Source: Locusta migratoria (Eukaryota > Arthropoda > Insecta > Orthoptera > Acrididae). From it: DNA of 64,000 bases. The stretch spans positions 315,153,270-315,217,269 of the forward strand of contig CM048744.1 of NCBI GenBank assembly GCA_026315105.1, read 5' to 3'. Positions 57,601-64,000 of this stretch are shown here, piece by piece (position 1 is the stretch's first letter; every line of letters begins with the position of its first letter). Both the position numbers and the translations under genes were made by a program. The notes below the pieces were generated by a model, which was given only the letters and a program-made list of their open reading frames with translations, had not been told where the DNA came from and made no database searches.

Positions 57601-57956
57601 TTAAAAAACTTTGCCCGGTTTTGCCTATTGCTTGAACCTGAGGGAGCATAGACATTTATCAGACGTGTCTTATGTATGGTACCCGCTATTCCTTTACTGT
57701 TTGGTAGCTTGACAATGTCTTCTATGATGATGCCCTCTTTTACAAGTATAGCTGTGCCCATTTCTGTACTATTACCAGGGTTTACTATTGCGTTGAATCC
57801 AGTTATGTGGTGAAGAGCAATTTCTGTCACTTCTTGTAATAAAATGATGTCACTGTCAGAGGCATATATAAAATCCTTTAAATTTTGTAATTTGAACGAG
57901 CTTTGTATCTTATTCAGGTTGATTGTGGCAATTTTGTATGCTTGGCGGTGAGGCAT
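54633..57956 (-). CDS. LINE B ORF2, endonuclease/reverse transcriptase (1107 aa)
   Basis: The ATG at 57,954-57,956 begins 75 bp after ORF1 stops. Residues 1-225 form an APE-type endonuclease: ILLQEV with E42, NVYAPSG at 101-107, GGDFN with D138 and N140, RLDRIYVS near 191-198 and SDH at 216-218. The reverse transcriptase spans about 430-720: GQDGIPAEFY, LRPITLLNSDYKIFGRI, SLDFDKAFDRVNH near 582-594, RQGCPMSMALFAIAIEPL and AYADDVGF with Y683-D686. A thumb-like region follows, then the knuckle CAYCNIEDDDDHKLLC (CX2CX7HX3C) near 993-1008. There is no RNase H domain. The enzyme would nick genomic DNA and copy element RNA from the nick. All motifs are intact, so activity is plausible but unproven. 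The L1/Tx1 assignment rests on motif style. Confidence 0.93.
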   Translation of the reverse strand: MPHRQAYKIATINLNKIQSSFKLQNLKDFIYASDSDIILLQEVTEIALHHITGFNAIVNPGNSTEMGTAILVKEGIIIEDIVKLPNSKGIAGTIHKTRLINVYAPSGSSNRQNRAKFFKEDIVPLFGTRYDHIIMGGDFNCVLHPKDQTPNFNKSTELERIVTDLRLTDSWEHMHGAAPGFTHVTNHSASRLDRIYVSQILKDHVLQSEVWPTAFSDHAAYICTLNMEKQGTFRGRGTWKLNVSHLNDHVCQEAFETLWRECERKFTSYNSGITWWLHYAKPKIRKFFINYAKEKSFWYKSTMEFYFQCLRDLHTSDATIVGNYERIKRIKAKILALRRKQLEGYQIRSRVQNVAPQEGTSIYHVIRESKRASRKILTELITADGRKLTKHSEIKEALLQHFTSLLSSQPIDEQLQDELWTNLQGRVTHAEALSLTSEVTEDDVLEAINDSKKNKSPGQDGIPAEFYQQFREFITPKFTVICNELLNPDVVVPTEFREGMVVLVPKTSNSRTVGHLRPITLLNSDYKIFGRIIARRLRNTMTSVIGAYQTSVGKDRKILQTLCGYRDLISTADVCKIKCAIVSLDFDKAFDRVNHQFLLRTMDAMGFPSRFIAVIRNTLMNNSARVVINGQVSRPIQVTSSIRQGCPMSMALFAIAIEPLLASLTKNLRGLYIRGEKIVCHAYADDVGFVVTDGNEVQTALQIVAKYEQATGAKLNRVKSGIFDIGRGLASQTQGQLPTVSSMKCLGIDFKRTIQSTVAVNYRKILHRIRASVQEHSIRKLDELQKVSVANIYITSKVNYVAQVLPLPATMAKCITSALGHFVSRGRIFKVTYDTLMLPTYCGGLNLTDVRIKARALYISNMYKHWKQPNGSLAGYLLHETAPEDLHAPINVGHIPNGLYHLKYFLVEYSYLHSRIPEKDIVKVKHLYNNLMKNKARNNIEQKYPFNNWNAIWENIHSRHLPTYVKSSWYFAVNRKLATNSRLHAIHLSETPMCAYCNIEDDDDHKLLCAKVTDIWHYIRQKIASICRTSPNVITPARFLYPEEIPYPRTRRNAINWLKGQTIHYLLTRESPSREDFTAYLTIDHHTLMRTTKYKENFANFLIKTIM

Positions 57957-58031
57957 GTTTCTTTTTAAGTTATCGATCTTCTAAAACAAAACTTCAAATT
58001 CTTCATATGAAAGTCACGTTTTCAAAACATC

Positions 58032-59507
58032 TCAATAATATTCGTCAGTGTCAAAGGGGTCTGGGATTCGTCTCTGAAGAGAGGATTCATCTTTCATTGC
58101 GACATCGTCATTTAATTTGTCATCCTGGTCTGAGGGTGGTGTGCTTACTGCTTCGCTTCCTGAGTCATCATGCATATCCTCATCCGCCGTGTCGGTGTCG
58201 TCGTCGTCCGCCCAGTTAGTTTTGGGTGCCTGCGGAAGGTCGTGGGGAGCTTCCGAAGACAGACTTCCTTTCGTTCGTTCTTCAGTGGTCTTGTAAGTCG
58301 TTCCTTCTGTGTCTTGTTTTCCCGGCACGGGAATGTGGTTTTGTTCCTTAGCCGGAGCCTCTTTAATTTCGGTGACGTCCTTCTGGCGGAGGCTGCTTCC
58401 TATTTCCTTCGCCTTCTGACGCAAAGGGGGGGCGGTCTCGTTTGCACCTTGGCGTGCCAACCTCCGTTTCCTAGTCCGTCTGGGGGAATTCCTCTTCGAC
58501 GGGCGTTCTTCATTTACGATGCTTATGTCCGGTTCATTCACAGGTTCTTCTTCCTCAGTTGCCGGGGGGTTTGCCACCGTTTCGGTTGCACTCACCTGTG
58601 TCGGCAGAGCGGCAATAGCTATCGGAGGTGGTAGGGGCTCAGAGGAATCTTTAGGTACGATAGCACGTATATCCATAGAAATTTCAGTCACCTGCGTCGG
58701 CAGAGTTGCAGCAACTGCCGTAGGTGGTTGGGGCTCAGGTACGTCTTCCGGCACAATAGTACTTACATCCATAGATATGTCAGTCTCAGCATCGGCGGTA
58801 GCTGCAGTCATTTCCGGGCTCGGATAGGCAGACGGCTGCGCGCGAGCTGCGGCCGCGTAAGTGACGGGCAGTGACGTCACAGTCTGGGGTCTGGCGGGCT
58901 CGCCTGCCGGCAGTTGCGCCACGCGCCTCTGTATACAGTTAATGCGGACATGTCCTGGCTTGTTACATAAAGAACAAGTACGCGGTTGGTCATCATAGAT
59001 GACAATACCTCTGTACCCACACACATTAATGTATGACGGGATATGCTGTCGTAACTCAACTTTAAGTTGGCGTACACCATTGAGAACAGGAAACTTGTGG
59101 GCGCTCGACCACCTCTCTGCAACGTTAGAAAGCACTGTCCCGAACGGTGATATTACTGCATTTATCTGTTCTTCAGTTATTTCAAACGGAAGCTCAAATA
59201 TTCGGATAGTCCGAATGCCAAATCCTGCATGGGAAACCGTAACATCTCCAACACTCCAATCAGAATATTTAAATTTTAACTTGCCTCCACAAGACTCAAC
59301 AACTTTCTCACATAGCTCGGCACTACTCAATTTCACGAAAACTACACAGGTTATGATCGAAATATGGATACCAATAAGATCGTTTGCTGATAACTTCACA
59401 TCTTGTTCCAGCCAGTTCTCGATTTCGAAAGACCTCGGTCGCGCGTATCGGTTATCAAACGTTAATTTCAACGTATCTTTCCTTGTAGGTTGTGCCATCA
59501 CTGACAT
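58032..59507 (-). CDS. LINE B ORF1, RNA-binding gag-like protein (491 aa)
   Basis: It starts at the first ATG (59,505-59,507); a second in-frame ATG lies three codons on. It has the same architecture as element A ORF1. An N-terminal segment with FEIENWLEQDV precedes an RRM-like fold at about 98-170 (TIRIFELPFEITEEQINAVI, PFGTVLSNVAERW). A CCHC knuckle CSLCNKPGHVRINC lies near 182-195. From ~230 on come two similar repeats (DISMDVSTIVPEDVPEPQPP and EISMDIRAIVPKDSSEPLPP). A basic patch (RRTRKRRLARQG) and an acidic C-terminus (DDDDTDTADEDMHDD) follow. Expected to coat element RNA and help target-primed reverse transcription. Sequence similarity to A ORF1 is clear only in the first ~200 residues. 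Confidence 0.9.
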   Translation of the reverse strand: MSVMAQPTRKDTLKLTFDNRYARPRSFEIENWLEQDVKLSANDLIGIHISIITCVVFVKLSSAELCEKVVESCGGKLKFKYSDWSVGDVTVSHAGFGIRTIRIFELPFEITEEQINAVISPFGTVLSNVAERWSSAHKFPVLNGVRQLKVELRQHIPSYINVCGYRGIVIYDDQPRTCSLCNKPGHVRINCIQRRVAQLPAGEPARPQTVTSLPVTYAAAARAQPSAYPSPEMTAATADAETDISMDVSTIVPEDVPEPQPPTAVAATLPTQVTEISMDIRAIVPKDSSEPLPPPIAIAALPTQVSATETVANPPATEEEEPVNEPDISIVNEERPSKRNSPRRTRKRRLARQGANETAPPLRQKAKEIGSSLRQKDVTEIKEAPAKEQNHIPVPGKQDTEGTTYKTTEERTKGSLSSEAPHDLPQAPKTNWADDDDTDTADEDMHDDSGSEAVSTPPSDQDDKLNDDVAMKDESSLQRRIPDPFDTDEYY

Positions 59508-59732
59508 CTACTCATAATTCCTCAAAAACTTACACAATTACAGCACCAAGCTGCAGCAAGCGCGAAGACTTACCCACGCGGAAGCGAGCAGGCGCAGCGG
59601 ACAGCACACTTCCTAGCGCCAGCGCGGCCGCCAGCAGACTGCTGTTAGACCACCTCACCTGTAACTGCTAAGGCGCCTCGGAATAGTCTAAGCACGATTT
59701 CCCTCCACGTCACAAATTTTAATTCTGCTTCT

Positions 59733-59885
59733 GTGTTCCATAGCGGCCGCACATACTGTGACTGGCGCGCCGCAGACCGCTCGGCCACTGCAGCCGGCTA
59801 GCATAGGTTACTTTAAGTAGTTTGTAAGTCTAGGGACATTGACCTCAGTAGTTTGTTCCCTTATATTTACAGACATTCGAACATT
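59733..59885. mobile_element. Two joined SINE fragments in opposite orientation
   Basis: 59,733-59,800 is a minus-strand SINE head (ggctgcagtggccgagcggt). 59,800-59,885 is a plus-strand family C tail (ggttactttaagtagtttgt, ending gaacatttt). Box B is missing from both, so a deletion or inversion joined them. Confidence 0.7.
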
Positions 59886-60229
59886 TTGGGCATCCGATCT
59901 CTGATTTTAACAGTGGAACTCCCATTGCATTGTTAATATCCTACTAGCTCTTCATGTTGCCGTAATTTTGTTATTATTATTTTTGACTTTTATGCATGCC
60001 AAGACTGTCTCGATGATTTCCATTTACTCACATTTTTCATCCAGACATTTTGTCTTCGTTTGCCTGGATATCTTGTTTATTTAATTACTAAGTTATTTGT
60101 ATTTCCGTACTCCCGAAATTTTCGAAGCACTTTTATACTTCCTACTTTTGTCAATCAGCTGAGGTAATTCTTACTTGTAGCTATGTTTGTCTTTCTAACA
60201 TTTATGATCACTTTTTTTAACATCATCCC
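59886..60229. other. Unassigned AT-rich DNA
   Basis: It may be the continuation of the adjacent RTE-like fragment, but no motif is clear. Confidence 0.4.
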
Positions 60230-60720
60230 ACTCATGTTCAACTTAAAATGCCTATAGTTATATTCCTTAAAGCGATATTAACATCCTTAGTAAAATCACA
60301 TTATATTATTCCTCACTATTTTTTGTATCACATTTACTTCCACGCTAGTTCCTTTGGTCTACTTTTTTCGCCTTCAGTGCGCTATTCATCGTTACTAACT
60401 TGTAATCTGTGTCTATATCGGTACCTCTGTACGCTTCACAATACTTTATTTCGGAATCTCTGTCTGACCATTATCCAGCTGGAACCATTCACTGCCGGCA
60501 GCTCATTCCCAAATGCACCTCTTCGATTCTTGAACAGATTATTCCCTGTTACCGTTTCAAATTTATTATAGATTTCAATTTGGCTTTCTCCTCTACCATT
60601 TCTGATATTAAGCCCACATTCTCCTACACCCTTGTCTTCCTTCAATACAATCACGATGCGAAAGAATTAATTTTCTGTATTCTCATATATCTACTTTACC
60701 TCTCATTATTCGGGTTGTGA
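60230..60720 (-). mobile_element. RTE-like LINE endonuclease fragment
   Basis: On the minus strand, GLNIRNGRGESQIEIYNKFE and NNLFKNRR followed by WIMVRQRFRNKVL match the order near the end of RTE-type endonucleases (GxRNxRG, NTxF, QIDYILxxxRWR). It is frame-broken. The piece 60,720-60,880 may be a separate LINE tail fragment. Confidence 0.55.
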
Positions 60721-60899
60721 TGGCGTGTACACTTCGTCCATCGTTGACGCTCTTGGTTAGATTTCGAATCTGAACAAGATGTGTTACGTGTTCTGTTTTC
60801 TTGTACTCAGTGATGCTTTGCCCCTTTATTAACAGAATATTTTCATCTGGAGTATTCAGAATTAGACGGTCTTCAAACAATTTTAGATACTTTTCACTC

Positions 60900-61127
60900 T
60901 CATTTCGTTGTGAAAATATTTCGATGGTGATCTCGAATCTTCACATTTAAATGAACTAAATTTCTCCTTTTGCATTGCTCTTTGTCCAGAACATTCACAT
61001 TTCCTCACGCCGGGCACGTCACTATGCTACAATATTTTCTAGCAGTAGAGTGTGTATACACACCCATGTTCCATCAGTAACATGGCGGGGAAAATTTTCA
61101 CTCGTTTTTCTCATTGTCATTCTCAGA
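60900..61127. other. Unassigned
   Basis: Nothing recognised. Confidence 0.5.
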
Positions 61128-61318
61128 TTCAAATGTTTGTAAAGATTATGGGAGTTAACAAGCGGGGTCATCAGTCTCCAAACTTACAAACTACTTATGA
61201 ACTGGCTTATACTAAAGACAGCACAAGCATCCGTGCCCGAGGGGGGATTGAAAGCCCCGACGGGGAACGGCCTCACGCATCGGAGCATAGCGCCACAATG
61301 CGCTTGGCCACTCCGCCA
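61128..61318 (-). mobile_element. tRNA-derived SINE, variant head
   Basis: The tail and body are as in family A, but the head reads gcggagtggccaagcgcatt with a gcgctatgctccgatgcgtg arm, a head type shared with 5,352-5,514. Box B is damaged (gggctttcaatcc). Confidence 0.8.
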
Positions 61319-61342
61319 CAACGGTATCAAACAGAAATGTTC

Positions 61343-61549
61343 AAATTCAAATTTCAAATGTTTGTAGAGCTTATGGGACTTAAATACGGAGTCATCAGTC
61401 CCTAAACTTATATACTACTTATGAACTAGCTAATACTAAGGACGGTACAAATATCCATGCCCGAGGGGGGGGGGATTAGAACCCCCGACTGTAGTGGCCA
61501 TGCAGAACGTTACTGGCGCGCCGCAGACCACTCGGCCACCGCGGTCGGC
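61343..61549 (-). mobile_element. tRNA-derived SINE (family A variant) with 11-bp TSD
   Basis: cagaaatgttc (61,332-61,342) and cagaattgttc (61,550-61,560) match at 10 of 11 bases. The head carries gtctgcggcgcgccagtaac in place of the usual variable arm. Confidence 0.85.
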
Positions 61550-61560
61550 CAGAATTGTTC

Positions 61561-61880
61561 TTTGTTATCGTAGGTATATTCTTACATTACCAAAAATCAA
61601 ACACGTTATCCTTTGCTAATGTACAGAAAGTTGGCCGTTTACATGAGAAATTAATGGTTGAATCGTCTTGCATCGTCTTGTTTTCGAAGAGAAGGTATAT
61701 GTCTTTGAACGTCGTAATATTCTAGGAATTTCCTTTTCATTGAACCCAGCCAAAGGCGGCAATACATTTCGTCCCAAACCAGGAGGAGGCTGAACGGAGA
61801 GATAGAATTTTAATTTTTTTTTATTTGAAAAATTATAAATGTATATAAATATTTTTATTTATGTAAAATCAATTAAAATG
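61561..61880. other. Unassigned AT-rich DNA
   Basis: Nothing recognised. Confidence 0.5.
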
Positions 61881-62633
61881 TTAATAATATTTAAATAACT
61901 GTATACACCATTTATTTGTTTCACTATAATATTTATTTTTGTTGTGAACTAGCTTTTGGCTTCTTAAGCCATCTTCATACAACTTAATACTGCAGATTAT
62001 CCACATCACACCAGTTGCAGTGATCGAGTACAAAGATTTAAAAAAAAAATAACTGTCAGTCATAGACTATGTAGCCTTTAGGTATTTTATAAACAGAGAC
62101 GTCCAACCAATTAAAACAAAACTGTAACTAAAACACCCAAAAACCAGAGAATTTTAATATAGGCTATATACTTCAATATGCTCCTTTATTCCATAGTCAC
62201 AGACTCCAAATTATGTAATTGTTCCCCAGCAACATTTCATTTTTTATGATTTCCTCACTCACCTGTTCCCCTCCTACTTTTGTTCGTCTATATAAGTTAA
62301 TTTAATATACAACTCTATTTACTATTATTCACTGAAGCATTGTTTGTTTCAAACTATTTGTTGAAAATTGATGTACATTTATGTTTTATTTACAGTTTTG
62401 TTTTAATTGGTTGGACGTCTCTTTTTATAAAATACTTGAAGGCTACATAGTCTATGACTGACAGTTATCTTTGTAAAATCTTTGTACTCGAAACACAGCA
62501 GCTGGTGTGATGTGGATAATCTGCAGTATTAAGTTGTTGAAGATGGCCTAAGAAGCCAAAGCTAGTTCAGAACAAAAATAAATATTATTGTGGAACAAAT
62601 ACATAGTTATACAGTTATTTAATATGTCTATGT
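61881..62633. repeat. Inverted repeats of ~250 bp with Penelope-type motif
   Basis: Arms 61,881-62,134 and 62,382-62,633 are inverted copies, for example gtccaaccaattaaaacaaa against its complement. Each carries gaagatggc..aagaagccaaa..gctagttc, similar to the gaagatggc...gccgaaa element of Penelope repeats. The ~247-bp centre has no coding signature. Confidence 0.8.
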
Positions 62634-63462
62634 TCCATTAAGAACCAACTGAAGAGTCCATAAAATGATAATAATATTGATATAATTATAGCGTAATGAA
62701 AGTAGGGAGAAAACAAAATAATTAATTGAATCTTCAAATGATCTTCTCTGGAATAAATGATACTTGATGTGTAGTCTCCTATCTGATCTCATGAAAAACA
62801 GACGTGATTTTTTATATATCTGTGCGCAATTTTATTCTACCAAGTTTCAATAGAGAAATGTTTATAAAATAGTATACGAGTTTATTTAGTAGAGTTGTGG
62901 AACCAATGCAGGGCCTTAAATAGGACCTGAATCCCTGAGATCTCATCATTATACAACACCAGAAATGTCGGTAACGGAGAAAATCTAGCCGGACTTTGAA
63001 ATTGCAATAAAACAATAGACTCTTATAACAGTTACATGTGATATAAATACATATATTTGCTTTAGCTCTCAATTACGTTATTTGCAAATATAAATAATAA
63101 TTTAATACCAACAAAATATTCATGTAAAGGATTTAATTGAAATTTTCATTTGTGATAGTATACTTGGTTCACAATTTTCTAACAACTTCATCTCGTTTTC
63201 TTAAAGTCGTTCACAATTTTTTGCGAGCTATCCTTTAACTCTCTGCTGTGGCTGCTGCCCACTCCATAGATATTTTGAACGATATTAGCGAAATTTCTTG
63301 TTTTAATTCTCGATAAACGGAACCTCGCAACGTATTAACGCGTTGCCATCTGAACGTACCTTTCCCCGCCGTGTAATTGCGCGATGACTAATTCATTTCA
63401 CCGATGCAGCAGTATAACGTAGTTGACTATAACGCTGCTCTTCAGTGCCGAACCAGGTATTG
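62634..63462. other. Unassigned AT-rich DNA
   Basis: No gene or repeat recognised. Confidence 0.5.
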
Positions 63463-63632
63463 AAATCAAATGTTCAAGTATTTGTAGAGTTTAAGGGACC
63501 TACGGGGTCCTCAGTCCGTAAACTTACAAACTACTTATAAACTAGCAAATAACAGGGACGGCACAAATATCTATTTCCGAGGGGGGAAGACGTGACTGGC
63601 GCGCCGCAGATCGCTCGGCCACTGCGGCCGCC
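63463..63632 (-). mobile_element. tRNA-derived SINE (family A variant) with internal deletion
   Basis: The head gcggccgcagtggccgagcg and the gcggcgcgccagtcacgtct arm are followed directly by ccccctcgg, so box B (ggttcgaatcc) is deleted. The tail is intact. Confidence 0.8.
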
Positions 63633-64000
63633 GGACCACGTGTATCAGTCGTATACTACCGAATATTGTCGGACGCTGTCTGTTTGTAACCAAAGTTTAG
63701 TTTCTGTTGTACCTTTCCATTTGTTAAGTGAGCGGATAATATTTGTTATTCTGCTAAGTCACTGAAAGCTGATGATATTGTTAATGAGTTGCAAATTCCA
63801 GATGTCGTAGATACACGTAGTACTTAGGACAGTATATATGAAACGCAACACACTGCTGACGAGGATTACGAGTGATACTGTTTCTCATTGTTATGCTAAA
63901 GAAGGCAAGCTGTTGAATACGGCTCCTTCTAATTAATGCGGTGTATAGCCGTAAGCTTATTATGTTATATTTACTTACAAATTAGATGCACGACATGGTT
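63633..64000. other. Unassigned
   Basis: Nothing recognised up to the window end. Confidence 0.5.

Larger units (their letters stand above)
54022..59641 (-). mobile_element. LINE element B (L1/Tx1-like), both ORFs open
   Basis: Minus-strand order: a short GC-rich 5' UTR (59,641-59,508), ORF1, a 75-bp gap, ORF2, a 3' UTR of ~510 bp with A-rich patches, and two poly(A) tracts (45 and 37 bp) separated by 17 bp. About 5.6 kb long. No stop or frameshift was found in either ORF, so this copy may be young and coding-competent. The terminal duplication is short and ambiguous (ctgtt at 54,019-54,023 and 59,642-59,646). Confidence 0.88.

Overview
This window looks like intergenic or intronic DNA from a large, transposon-rich insect genome, most likely an orthopteran of the Schistocerca (locust/grasshopper) type. 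The call rests on the very abundant tRNA-derived SINE family, whose sequence I recognise from Schistocerca assemblies (copies usually end near CAAACATTTGAACATT), together with CR1-like and RTE-like LINEs, Tc1/mariner elements and a Penelope-like remnant. The species assignment is inference. I see no convincing host protein-coding exon, no true tRNA or rRNA gene, no CRISPR array and nothing bacterial or viral.

Layout. 1-2.4 kb: a GC-rich stretch with a perfect hairpin, then a Penelope-like element remnant with a GIY-YIG endonuclease reading frame between ~338-bp inverted repeats. 5-12.4 kb: SINEs, some nested three deep, a truncated CR1-like LINE, and a TIR element that recurs inverted at 22.6 kb. 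12.6-13.9 kb: a Tc1/mariner-superfamily element with very long TIRs. 14.65-15.73 kb: a ~540-bp direct tandem repeat of unknown nature. 15.7-19.5 kb: a degenerate RTE-like LINE on the minus strand, split by a 639-bp DNA transposon (TA target) and by a SINE. 19.8-20.4 kb: a local duplication plus a palindrome. 24.4-33.0 kb: three CR1-like LINE fragments, a 162-bp-unit satellite with a four-unit higher-order duplication, a 5S-rRNA-like SINE fragment, a two-unit SINE insertion and a perfect 164-bp tandem duplication. 33-45 kb: decayed Tc1/mariner elements with clear nesting, another CR1-like fragment, a fold-back sequence and GC-rich islands. 45.2-48.2 kb: mostly unassigned.

The centrepiece is 48.4-59.6 kb, where two related but distinct two-ORF non-LTR retrotransposons (L1/Tx1-like by eye) lie tail to tail. 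Element A (plus strand) has an open ORF1 but an ORF2 broken by one stop and two frameshifts. Element B (minus strand) has both ORFs open (491 and 1107 aa), with endonuclease and reverse transcriptase catalytic motifs present, so it may be a recently active copy. In each element ORF1 carries an RRM-like fold and a CCHC knuckle (RNA binding). ORF2 carries an APE-type endonuclease, a reverse transcriptase and a C-terminal Cys/His knuckle. ORF1 and ORF2 would act together on the element's own RNA during target-primed reverse transcription. Both elements abut tRNA-derived SINE sequence, and B has a double poly(A) tail that resembles a short 3' transduction.

59.7-64 kb: SINE fragments, an RTE endonuclease fragment, a pair of ~250-bp inverted repeats with Penelope-like motifs, and AT-rich DNA. 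Most features are relics. Their target-site duplications and nesting give a relative insertion order, which is the main biological information in the window.
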